From assembly GCA_030527765.1 (NCBI GenBank), contig JAUNAE010000226.1:1-6216 (forward strand): 6,216 bases of DNA. Direction: 5' to 3'. Position 1 is the first letter of the stretch. The number at the start of each line of letters is the position of its first letter. Position numbers and translations under genes: made by a program. The notes beneath the pieces were generated by a model. The model was not told the origin of the DNA. It saw nothing but the letters and a program-made list of their open reading frames with translations, and did not search any database. The DNA comes from Eubacteriales bacterium. GTDB lineage: Bacteria; Bacillota_A; Clostridia; Lachnospirales; Lachnospiraceae. Positions 1 through 6,180 of the stretch are shown here, piece after piece.

Positions 1-12
1 AATCCAACTTAA

Positions 13-369
13 TTTTCAAAAAAAATTGTCTTGACAATGGGGTGCACTTTATACACAGCGACGTTTACAGTACCGGAAGACTGGGATTCAGAGAATGGTC
101 GAATGGAGTTTGAGGCAGAAAGTTTCTGTGACGGAACCGCAGCCGTATGGATCAACGGAGAAAAGGTTTCTGTTAACATGGACCGCGGCACTGCAGATAT
201 TGGCGCATATGTTAAGACCGGTGAAAACACCATCGAAGTTCGCGTGACTTCTTCTCTTCTGAATGTGATGAAGACGCAGGAATATGATGGTTGGGCATTT
301 GGAGCACCGGATGCAGATGACTATGGCATGGTGGGAGAGACTGTAATATGCATGATGAGTGACAAGTAA
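13..369 (+). pseudogene. 3' remnant of a large glycoside hydrolase (C-terminal sugar-binding-like domain)
   Basis: The frame is open from just after an in-frame TAA at 10-12 to the TAA at 367-369. It encodes about 110 residues that read as one beta-sandwich module: an opening strand LYTATFTVPEDW, then AAVWINGEKV, then DIGAYVKTGENTIEVRV and a closing GMVGETV. This strand order and the NG-x-x-V turn are typical of the jelly-roll domain that ends large GH2/GH78-like hydrolases of Lachnospiraceae, where it binds or packs against carbohydrate. No catalytic domain is present. No ribosome binding site precedes the TTG at 31 or the ATG at 37, so it is unlikely to be translated on its own. Similarity to the family seems to begin near position 40. 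The preceding sequence (an A8 run at 18-25 and a 14-bp palindrome at 25-38) looks unrelated. The stub could result from a deletion, an insertion to the left, or a frameshift near the A8 run. The family call is by recognition. Confidence 0.6.
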
Positions 370-373
370 CAGA

Positions 374-417
374 GTTCACAAACCTGTCACAGATTGTACC
401 CAAACTGGACACAAACA
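374..417 (+). promoter_or_regulatory. Four tandem 11-bp response-regulator-type boxes
   Basis: Four hexamers lie on the same face of the helix, each separated by exactly 5 bp: TTCACA (375-380), GTCACA (386-391), TACCCA (397-402) and GACACA (408-413). Three of the four 11-bp units also share a following AAAC. Direct hexamer repeats with N5 spacing are the known binding pattern of OmpR/PhoB-family response regulators, for example PhoP of Bacillus and CiaR of streptococci. The array ends about 9 bp before the -10 box at 423 and covers the place where a -35 would sit. An activator is therefore the natural reading. Which regulator binds is unknown. Confidence 0.55.
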
Positions 418-422
418 TACGG

Positions 423-428
423 TATAGT
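423..428 (+). promoter_or_regulatory. -10 box of an activator-dependent promoter
   Basis: TATAGT differs from the TATAAT consensus at one base. The hexamer 17 bp upstream (400-405, CCAAAC) is not a usable -35 and lies inside the tandem boxes. Transcription would begin near the A at 436. Confidence 0.5.
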
Positions 429-489
429 ACTAACCATAAGAGATGAGACAACATATTTCTTATAAAAATAACTTTTTCTTTTTCATACA

Positions 490-515
490 CCTCTCTCAGT
501 GAAAGCTGAGAGAGG
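490..515 (+). other. Perfect 10-bp hairpin with GAAA tetraloop
   Basis: CCTCTCTCAG (490-499) pairs fully with CTGAGAGAGG (506-515). Positions 500 and 505 can form a U-G pair that closes a GAAA loop (501-504), a GNRA tetraloop. It has no T tract on either strand, so it is not a terminator. It behaves like a structured RNA element within the predicted transcript. Confidence 0.7.
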
Positions 516-534
516 ACTCCTTCCCAAACAATTC

Positions 535-566
535 CGCGCTTAGCCTTTCGGCAGGCGCGTTTTTTT
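535..566 (+). terminator. Rho-independent terminator
   Basis: CGCGC (535-539) pairs with GCGCG (555-559). The stem continues through T-G and T-A pairs, a bulged A at 542, and GCC (543-545) with GGC (550-552) around a TTTC loop. Seven T residues follow at 560-566. It ends the candidate small RNA and any read-through from the hydrolase stub, and it insulates the accessory cassette downstream. Confidence 0.85.
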
Positions 567-586
567 ATGTGCTGACAAAAAGATTA

Positions 587-615
587 TTGAATGAATAGGA
601 ATTTTATGGTATAAG
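587..615 (+). promoter_or_regulatory. Sigma-A-type promoter of the HTH-DUF3990 operon
   Basis: The -35 is TTGAAT (587-592), followed by a 17-bp spacer and the -10 TATAAG (610-615). A TG at 607-608 makes it an extended -10. Transcription should start near 622, giving a leader of about 44 nt before the ATG at 666. GTATAA occurs at 609-614 and again at 618-623. Confidence 0.7.
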
Positions 616-622
616 TAGTATA

Positions 623-654
623 AACTTGATTAAGTAATATGTTATAAACAAGTT
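623..654. promoter_or_regulatory. Possible autoregulatory operator
   Basis: AACTTG (623-628) and CAAGTT (649-654) form an inverted repeat with a 20-bp spacer between the transcription start and the start codon. The first gene begins with a Xre-type helix-turn-helix, so self-repression at such a site would be typical. The arms are short and could arise by chance. Confidence 0.3.
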
Positions 655-665
655 GAAGGGGGATT

Positions 666-1520
666 ATGAATTATAATTTTTCAGAAGATTTAAAATCTAT
701 TCGAGAAATACTGGGAATTTCTCAAGAGAAATTTGCAAAACAACTGGGGGTAGAGCAGGTGACCATTTCAAGAAATGAGACAGGAAAAACAGAACCCTCG
801 GTTAATTTATTAGAAAGTGTTTATTCCTATGCATTTAAAAACAATATCAGAATAAATAAGTTGAAAGAAATGTTGTGGAGAGAAAACCTGGATACCAATA
901 TGAAACTGCTTTTCCATGGAGCTAAAGGTTGTATTGAAGGAGCAATTGATATTCATAAGGGAAGAAGTAATAATGATTTTGGTCGGGGATTTTATACCGG
1001 AGAAAGCTATGAACAGGCAGTTTCTTTTGTTTCAGGGTTTGATAAATCTTGTGTATATTATCTGGGTTTTGATGATAGGCAGTTAACATGTAAAAAGTAT
1101 GCAGTTGATCAGGAATGGATGATGACAATTGCTTATTACAGAGGTGCGTTGGAAGAATATAAAGAGCATCCAACAATAAAAGCATTCGTAGATAATTCGA
1201 GAAAATGTGATTATATCATTGCTCCAATAGCTGATAATAGAATGTTTCAAATCATTAATTCATTTATCGCAGGAGAACTTACAGATGAGCAATGTAAGCA
1301 TTGTCTGGCAGCGACCAATCTTGGTATGCAATATGTAATGGTAAGTGATAAAGCAGCTGCAAGAATAAAAATTGTGGAACGTGCTTTTATTTCTGAGAAA
1401 GAAAGAGAATATTTCAGAAATGTAAGAACAAATGACTCGAAACTGGGGGATGATAAAGTTAAATTGGCGAAAAGGCAGTATAGAGGTCAGGGACGATACA
1501 TTGATGAAATTCTGACATAA
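666..1520 (+). CDS. Xre-type HTH fused to DUF3990 (ADP-ribosyltransferase-like) domain; putative toxin
   Basis: This 284-residue cytoplasmic protein has two parts. Residues 8-70 are a helix-turn-helix of the Xre/Cro type (ISQEKFAKQLGVEQVTISR and following). Residues 80-240 match DUF3990: LLFHGAKG (81-88) with H84, NDFGRGFYTGES (103-114), the conserved late block CDYIIAPIADNRMF (181-194), and a QYVMVSDKA segment near 222-230. DUF3990 has been placed among ADP-ribosyltransferase-like folds, in which the H-G of the first block and the G-F-Y of the second would hold NAD. The target is unknown. A basic tail follows (residues 262-278). The ATG at 666 is preceded by GAAGGGGG (655-662). The gene is much more AT-rich than those to its right, which suggests acquisition. 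It probably forms one operon with the next gene. Regulation by its own HTH and an enzymatic toxin role are inferences from architecture; no signal peptide or membrane segment is visible. Confidence 0.75.
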   Translation: MNYNFSEDLKSIREILGISQEKFAKQLGVEQVTISRNETGKTEPSVNLLESVYSYAFKNNIRINKLKEMLWRENLDTNMKLLFHGAKGCIEGAIDIHKGRSNNDFGRGFYTGESYEQAVSFVSGFDKSCVYYLGFDDRQLTCKKYAVDQEWMMTIAYYRGALEEYKEHPTIKAFVDNSRKCDYIIAPIADNRMFQIINSFIAGELTDEQCKHCLAATNLGMQYVMVSDKAAARIKIVERAFISEKEREYFRNVRTNDSKLGDDKVKLAKRQYRGQGRYIDEILT

Positions 1521-1526
1521 GGCAGG
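1519..1526 (+). promoter_or_regulatory. Ribosome binding site that decides the GTG start at 1535
   Basis: AAGGCAGG overlaps the stop codon of the upstream gene and sits 8 nt before GTG 1535. This suggests translational coupling of the two genes and argues against the GTG at 1526. Confidence 0.5.
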
Positions 1527-1534
1527 TGACAAGT

Positions 1535-2071
1535 GTGAGAAAAATAGATAAAAATGGGCTGTTGTTATGTGAACTGCAAGCAAAAACTTTTGAAAAATCG
1601 ATAGATGTGATGGACTCGAGTTCGGAAGTTTTTGTGAGGCGTTTTATGAAAAGCCGTGTGGCAGAGCAATTGGATAATGAATCCATTCTTGACCTCAATA
1701 TTCAGGAAAATGATATTTTGCAGCAGATAAATGAAGAGTATGGTATTTCACATTATGGATCTGTGAAATATACATACAATGAGATGTATTGGATCGGATA
1801 CCTGTATAGATATTTTTCCTTCACATATGAATTGTCCTCGTCACAGGTTTATAGAATTGTAAAACCAAAAGAATTAAAGGGACTCTTTCTGGCGTATCAT
1901 ACGTTAGATCCTGCACAGGCGATTGAAAGAATTTTGGAAGCGAAAAATATGTTGAATGATGAAAAAGCAGAAATGCAGCGTCAATATGAAATATATAAGA
2001 GAATTAGGATAGCTAGTGGGAATCTTCGGTGTCTTGCAAGCAGCGGAAGCGAATTGCGAGAATCCGATTGA
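1535..2071 (+). CDS. Unnamed conserved-type protein, likely partner (antitoxin) of the DUF3990 protein
   Basis: I recognise no named domain in this 178-residue protein. The start chosen is GTG at 1535, because AAGGCAGG (1519-1526) lies 8 nt upstream. An earlier in-frame GTG at 1526 overlaps that site and would add only three residues. The protein looks soluble and mainly helical. An aromatic-rich core (YTYNEMYWIGYLYRYFSFTY, residues 79-98) is followed by a helix-rich region with YHTLDPAQAIERILEAK (121-137) and a charged C-terminal helix to about residue 158. The last 18 residues or so lie in DNA of different composition and may be an acquired tail. The gap to the HTH-DUF3990 gene is 14 nt, so the two are surely cotranscribed. 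A small soluble protein tightly coupled to an ADP-ribosyltransferase-like gene is most simply an antitoxin or immunity partner. That is inference from position, not from a recognised domain. Confidence 0.65.
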   Translation: MRKIDKNGLLLCELQAKTFEKSIDVMDSSSEVFVRRFMKSRVAEQLDNESILDLNIQENDILQQINEEYGISHYGSVKYTYNEMYWIGYLYRYFSFTYELSSSQVYRIVKPKELKGLFLAYHTLDPAQAIERILEAKNMLNDEKAEMQRQYEIYKRIRIASGNLRCLASSGSELRESD

Positions 2072-2105
2072 GATAAGACAATGTAATAGATTAGGGGGTA
2101 GCAAT
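2012..2105. other. Probable junction between accessory cassette and resident sequence
   Basis: From about 2015 the sequence becomes more GC-rich and the partner protein's expected helical end gives way to an unrelated tail (residues 161-178). The frame of the next gene is also open from 2013 through its ATG at 2106, with no stop. No direct repeats or recombinase sites are evident. The segment may be what remains of a former neighbour of the hydrolase gene. Confidence 0.35.
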
Positions 2106-2738
2106 ATGAAGGTTACATGGATTGGACATTCTTGTTTCAAAGTTGAAAGCAATGGATACACTATCGTGATTGATCCTTATGCGGCGGGCAGTGTGCCGGG
2201 ACTTAGACCTGTGAATGTGACTGCAGATCAGGTGCTTTGCAGCCATGAGCACAGCGATCATAATGGCAGAGATGAGGTTTCTCTCACAGGACGTGAGGAA
2301 ACAGAGAGTCCGTTCAAAGTTGAAATTCTGCCAACATGGCATGATGAGGTGCATGGTGCCAAGAGAGGAAACAACCGGATTTTTGTGATCAGTGATGGAG
2401 AACAGAGAATCGCACACTTTGGGGATCTTGGATGCGATTTGACAGAAGAACAGATGGAGGCACTGAAAGGTCTGGACGTGGCATTGATTCCGGTGGGTGG
2501 TTTTTACACCATTGACGGCAATCAGGCAGCAGAAGTGATTCGTGCACTGAATCCAAAGATTGTGATCCCAATGCATTTCCGGGATGATCAGGCAGGATTC
2601 GGATATGGAGAAATTGACACCGTGAAGACCTTTGCAGAGAAGATGGAAAGTCTTACGGTTGTGGCAGAAAGCACCATCGATACAGCAGATCAATTTGGTA
2701 CACAGGTTGTGGTACTGCAGCCGCTCAACAACATTTGA
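2106..2738 (+). CDS. UlaG-like metallo-beta-lactamase-fold hydrolase
   Basis: This 210-residue protein is a full-length, stand-alone metallo-beta-lactamase-fold enzyme of the UlaG-like group. It opens with the typical strand and turn WIGHSCFKVE (5-14) and VIDPYAAGSVPG (21-32). The metal-binding set is complete: H-E-H-S-D-H at 47-52, H79 in TWHDEVHG, D107 in AHFGDLG, and H157 in IPMHFRD. GGFYTID (131-137) is the usual late loop. Members bind two divalent metals and are cytoplasmic; UlaG itself opens L-ascorbate-6-phosphate. The substrate here is unknown, and many homologues are annotated only as Zn-dependent hydrolases. The ATG at 2106 is chosen because AGGGGG (2093-2098) lies 7 nt upstream. 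An in-frame GTG at 2016 lacks a site and would prefix residues foreign to the family. GC content is higher than in the cassette to the left, so it is likely resident. Confidence 0.88.
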   Translation: MKVTWIGHSCFKVESNGYTIVIDPYAAGSVPGLRPVNVTADQVLCSHEHSDHNGRDEVSLTGREETESPFKVEILPTWHDEVHGAKRGNNRIFVISDGEQRIAHFGDLGCDLTEEQMEALKGLDVALIPVGGFYTIDGNQAAEVIRALNPKIVIPMHFRDDQAGFGYGEIDTVKTFAEKMESLTVVAESTIDTADQFGTQVVVLQPLNNI

Positions 2739-2784
2739 TGATGTTCGAATTTCTAAAAAATATGTGAAATGGATAAATTTTTTT

Positions 2785-2832
2785 CCCTGTTGTAAATGCT
2801 AAGATAAAAGTATTACAACAGGGACTTTTTTT
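2785..2832 (+). terminator. Hairpin with U7 tail: terminator of the hydrolase gene (or an operator)
   Basis: CCCTGTTGTAA (2785-2795) pairs perfectly with TTACAACAGGG (2813-2823). Seven T residues follow at 2826-2832. The 17-nt loop is long for a terminator and contains an extended -10 motif, so the same repeat could be an operator for the promoter of the next gene. Both uses may apply. Confidence 0.65.
2797..2805 (+). promoter_or_regulatory. Possible extended -10 promoter of the DUF5107 gene
   Basis: TGCTAAGAT reads as TG-N plus a -10 hexamer TAAGAT. The -35 region is only a T run (2778-2784). No other plausible promoter is seen between 2833 and the start codon at 2907. Transcription would begin near 2812, inside the right arm of the inverted repeat, which would disable the terminator hairpin in that transcript. 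Confidence 0.35.
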
Positions 2833-2895
2833 GCTTTTAACCGAATCAAGTCGCGAAATGGATTGCGAATATCCGTTTGACGCATAAAAAATATC

Positions 2896-2901
2896 AGGAG
2901 G
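2896..2901 (+). promoter_or_regulatory. Ribosome binding site that decides the ATG start at 2907
   Basis: A consensus AGGAGG lies 5 nt before ATG 2907. It excludes the in-frame TTG at 2877, which has no such site. An ATG at 2903 is out of frame. Confidence 0.85.
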
Positions 2902-2906
2902 CATGT

Positions 2907-5900
2907 ATGGAAAAGGTAAATATTTGGGAGGAGCAGGTAGTGATACCGACATATGAGGTGGGGCTCCCGGAAAAAAATCCAATGTTTCTGGAAAAGCGTG
3001 TTTATCAGGGAAGTTGTGGAAAGGTATATCCCTATCCTACAACAGAGAAGATCAGCACAGAGAAAACGGACAAAGTATACAAGGCAGTTTATCTGGAAAA
3101 CCAGTATATCAAAGTGATGGTGCTTCCGGAATTGGGCGGAAGAATTCAGAGAGCTTATGATAAAACCAATGACTATGATTTTGTGTATTATAACCGGGTG
3201 ATTAAACCTGCACTTGTGGGACTGACAGGTCCATGGATTTCCGGAGGGATTGAATTCAACTGGCCTCAGCATCACAGACCGACAACATTTTTGCCGGTGG
3301 ATCATGAAATTGTGGAGAATGAGGATGGCAGCAAAACACTGCTGATCCATGATGTGGATCAGATGTATGGGACGAAGGGAATCACCGGGTTTACTTTGTA
3401 TCCGGACAAGGCATACATCGAAATCCGGGGACAGCTTTACAATCGAACTCCCCTTGCACAGACGTTTCTCTGGTGGGCAAATCCGGCCGTTTCGGTGAAC
3501 AATGATACCCAGTCAATATTTCCGCCGGATGTACATTCCGTTATGGATCATGGAAAAAGAGATGTGTCTAGATTTCCTATTGCGACGGGAGTTTACTATA
3601 AGCATGATTACAGCGAGGGTGTTGATATTTCCCGTTATAAGAATATTCCGGTTCCTACGTCATATATGGCAGAAAAGTCAGAGTATGACTTTGTTGGAGG
3701 ATATGATTACGGCAAAAATGCGGGAATCCTGCATGTGGCAGATCATCATATTTCTCCGGGAAAGAAACAGTGGACATGGGGATGTGGAGAGTTCGGTCAG
3801 GCGTGGGATCGCAATCTGACAGATGAAGATGGTCCGTATATTGAACTTATGACAGGAGTGTATACGGACAATCAGCCGGATTTTACCTGGCTGAAACCTT
3901 TTGAAGAAAAAGCGTTCAAACAGTATTTCATGCCATATAAGCAGGTTGGGGCCGTGAAGAATGCGACCATTCATGCGATGCTGAACATGGAACTTACGGA
4001 TAAAGGAGTGGAGGTCTGTGTTTACGGCACAGAGAAATTTGAGAATGCCCGGATTGAAGTTTCGATTGGAGGAAAAGTAGAAGCAGTGCGGGAGACGACA
4101 CTGTCTCCGGTTGATATTTTCCGAGAAACATTTCCTGTTTCACGTACTGTGAAAGAGAGTGATGTGAAGGTTCGGGTTCTTCATGAAGAAAAGCTGTTAG
4201 TGGAATATCAGCCAAAAGAATCCGGAATTCCGGAGCTTGCCCATCCGGCTGAGCCGGCAAAAGATCCGGAAGAAATTATGACGAATGAGGAATTGTTTCT
4301 CACGGGCCAGCATATTGAGCAGTACCGTCATGCGACGTATTTGCCGGATCCATATTATCTGGAGGGATTGAAACGTGATCCCGGCGATATTCGAATTAAT
4401 AATGCGTACGGAACGCTTCTGATGAGAAGAGGATGTTTTGTGCAGGCCGAGAAGTATTTCCGAAAAGCGTTGGAAAGGCTGACATGGAAGAATCCGAATC
4501 CTTATGACAGTGAGGCGTATTACAATCTGGGATTGGATCTGTTCTATCAGCAAAGATTTGATGAAGCGTTTGATGCGTTTTATAAGGCGACATGGAGCAA
4601 TGAACAGCAGGAAATGTCCTTCTATTATCTTGCGTGCATTTCTGCGAGAAAGGGAGAGTATACAGATGCTCTTGCTTTTGTGGAGAAAGGCCTGATAAAA
4701 AATGCCCATAATATTAAAGCAAGAGGATTAAAGGCGGTTCTGCTTAGAAAACTTCACAGAGAAATAGATGCAGAAGTATGGGTGAAAGAAAATCTTCTGG
4801 TGGATCCGTTTGATTATGTATCGCGCTTTGAGGCTTATCTGCTGACGGGAGAGGAATCATGCCGTAATAAGATGAATGCGTTGATGAGGGATTTCCATGA
4901 AAATTATCTTATGACAGCAAGAGATTACGGTGAAGCAGGTTTTTATGAAGAAGCCATTTTGCTTCTTGGGGAATGCACCCAGACGTCTCCTATGCTGCAT
5001 TATTACAAAGGATATTATCAGAGACAGATGGGACTTTCCGGCGTGGAAGAATATGAAAAAGGAGAAAAAGCTTCGCCTCTGTATTGTTTCCCTAATAAAC
5101 TGGAAGATATTCTTGTTCTCGAAGATGTGATTGCAAATGGATCCAATACAGCCAGAAGCAATTATTATCTCGGATGTTTGTATTATGATAAGCTGCAGTT
5201 TGAAAAAGCGCAAAACTATTGGGAAGCATCGGAAAAATCAGACAGTGAATATCCAACCGTGCTTCGAAATCTGGCACTTGTTTACTATAACAAGACGGGA
5301 GAACCCAAAAAGGCCAGACAAAAGCTGGAGAAGGCATTTGCATTGGATCCAAAAGATGCAAGAGTCTTTCTGGAACTGGATCAGTTGTACAAAAAGCTCA
5401 ATCTGTCACCGGAAGAACGGATCAGGAAGTTTGAAGATCATAAGGAATTAATTCGGGAAAGAGATGACCTTCTGATTGAATATATTACTCTGCTGAATTC
5501 TCTTGGCCGACATGAGGCAGCTCTGGATACGATGATGCATCATCGATTCCGGCCATGGGAAGGTGCGGAAGGAAAAGTAACCACGCAGTACAAGGCAGCA
5601 CTCACGGAGCTTGCAAAGGAATCGATCAGGAAAAATGAATGGATGAAGGCAAAGGAGTTTCTGGAGAGAGCGCTCGTCTATCCGGAGAATCTTGGAGAAG
5701 GCCGACTGGAAGGAACGAAGGATAATCCGATTCATTATTATCTTGGATGTGCGTGGGAAGTTCTGGAAAATCCGGAAAAAGCAAAGGAAGAGTTTTCCCT
5801 GGCATCTTTGGGACAGGAAGAGCCGGCAGGAATGATGTATTACTACGATCAACCGGCGGATATGATTTTGTATAAAGGACTTGCAGCTCTGAAAAGAGGA

Positions 5901-6167
5901 GATCTTAGAGGAGCCAATGCCTGCTTTTATAAGCTTCTGGATTACGGAGAAAAGCACATAAGAGATCAGGTTCGAATCGACTATTTCGCAGTTTCTCTTC
6001 CGGATTTTCTGATTTTTGATGAAGATCTGAACAAGAGAAATGAGGCCCACTGCTATTATCTGATGGGACTTGGGGCATTGGGACTCGGACGAAAAGATGA
6101 AGCAAGGGCGTATTTTAGAGAGACGCTGTCTCGGGATCAAAGTCACCAGAATGCTATTTTTTATTAA
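2907..6167 (+). CDS. DUF5107 domain protein with C-terminal TPR array
   Basis: This 1086-residue cytoplasmic protein lacks a signal peptide or membrane segment. Residues 1 to about 360 are the DUF5107 region, a galactose-mutarotase-like beta-sandwich. Landmarks are LPELGGRIQ (near 70-80), GGIEFNWPQHHRP with W119 and H122-H123, QTFLWWANPAV (185-195), KKQWTWG (W289, W291) and AWDRNLTDEDGPYIEL (299-314). Many tryptophans and paired histidines fit a carbohydrate site; H122 or H123 with E313 would be candidates for the acid-base residues by analogy with mutarotases. A beta-rich linker (about 365-480) leads to helical repeats from about 500 to the end. TPR-like units start near 500, 536, 570, 749, 783, 856, 899, 940, 984 and 1047. 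The family is common in gut Firmicutes and Bacteroidetes near glycoside hydrolases. No biochemical activity is known to me. It may be read from the promoter at 2797. The stop is TAA, with no terminator inside the window. Confidence 0.85.
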   Translation: MEKVNIWEEQVVIPTYEVGLPEKNPMFLEKRVYQGSCGKVYPYPTTEKISTEKTDKVYKAVYLENQYIKVMVLPELGGRIQRAYDKTNDYDFVYYNRVIKPALVGLTGPWISGGIEFNWPQHHRPTTFLPVDHEIVENEDGSKTLLIHDVDQMYGTKGITGFTLYPDKAYIEIRGQLYNRTPLAQTFLWWANPAVSVNNDTQSIFPPDVHSVMDHGKRDVSRFPIATGVYYKHDYSEGVDISRYKNIPVPTSYMAEKSEYDFVGGYDYGKNAGILHVADHHISPGKKQWTWGCGEFGQAWDRNLTDEDGPYIELMTGVYTDNQPDFTWLKPFEEKAFKQYFMPYKQVGAVKNATIHAMLNMELTDKGVEVCVYGTEKFENARIEVSIGGKVEAVRETTLSPVDIFRETFPVSRTVKESDVKVRVLHEEKLLVEYQPKESGIPELAHPAEPAKDPEEIMTNEELFLTGQHIEQYRHATYLPDPYYLEGLKRDPGDIRINNAYGTLLMRRGCFVQAEKYFRKALERLTWKNPNPYDSEAYYNLGLDLFYQQRFDEAFDAFYKATWSNEQQEMSFYYLACISARKGEYTDALAFVEKGLIKNAHNIKARGLKAVLLRKLHREIDAEVWVKENLLVDPFDYVSRFEAYLLTGEESCRNKMNALMRDFHENYLMTARDYGEAGFYEEAILLLGECTQTSPMLHYYKGYYQRQMGLSGVEEYEKGEKASPLYCFPNKLEDILVLEDVIANGSNTARSNYYLGCLYYDKLQFEKAQNYWEASEKSDSEYPTVLRNLALVYYNKTGEPKKARQKLEKAFALDPKDARVFLELDQLYKKLNLSPEERIRKFEDHKELIRERDDLLIEYITLLNSLGRHEAALDTMMHHRFRPWEGAEGKVTTQYKAALTELAKESIRKNEWMKAKEFLERALVYPENLGEGRLEGTKDNPIHYYLGCAWEVLENPEKAKEEFSLASLGQEEPAGMMYYYDQPADMILYKGLAALKRGDLRGANACFYKLLDYGEKHIRDQVRIDYFAVSLPDFLIFDEDLNKRNEAHCYYLMGLGALGLGRKDEARAYFRETLSRDQSHQNAIFY

Positions 6168-6180
6168 AACTTCACCAAAT

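Larger units (their letters stand above)
436..566 (+). ncRNA. Candidate csRNA-like small regulatory RNA
   Basis: A transcript starting near 436 and ending at the terminator would be about 131 nt long. It would have an AU-rich 5' part, a perfect 10-bp hairpin capped by GAAA (490-515), an exposed linker ACTCCTTCCC (516-525) running on to about 534, and a terminator hairpin with U7. CTCCTTCCC is complementary to strong Shine-Dalgarno sequences of the GGGAAGGAG type. Streptococcal csRNAs share this layout: two hairpins flanking an unpaired pyrimidine-rich anti-Shine-Dalgarno segment, under an OmpR-family regulator with 11-bp repeats. No family in my memory matches the sequence itself. Alternatives are a leader whose gene has been deleted, or a 19-codon reading frame at 443-502 with only a weak AAGAG ribosome site. 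The structure is seen; the function is inferred by analogy. Confidence 0.45.

Noticed and set aside
31..59. TTGACA at 31-36 as a -35 box
   Set aside because: At 17 bp downstream the hexamer is CACAGC, which is not a -10. The nearby TTTATA and TATACA are too close.
443..502. A 19-codon reading frame beginning ATGAGACAACAT inside the small-RNA candidate
   Set aside because: Only a weak AAGAG site precedes it, it is rich in phenylalanine from a T-rich run, and it ends inside the hairpin loop. It could be a leader peptide or the truncated start of a lost gene, but nothing supports it as a gene.
490..530. CTGAGAGAGG resembling a TPP riboswitch signature
   Set aside because: The other conserved TPP blocks are absent and the motif is fully explained as the right arm of a perfect hairpin.
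2016..2105. Upstream GTG start for the metallo-hydrolase
   Set aside because: There is no ribosome binding site there, and the added residues precede the family's conserved N-terminal strand. ATG 2106 has AGGGGG at proper distance.
2091..2693. A 200-codon open frame on the minus strand
   Set aside because: It lies opposite the metallo-hydrolase gene, is rich in Cys, His and Ile as expected of an antisense shadow, and has no family resemblance.
5448..6146. A 232-codon open frame on the minus strand
   Set aside because: It is antisense to the TPR array and shows no domain; the plus-strand repeats explain the region.
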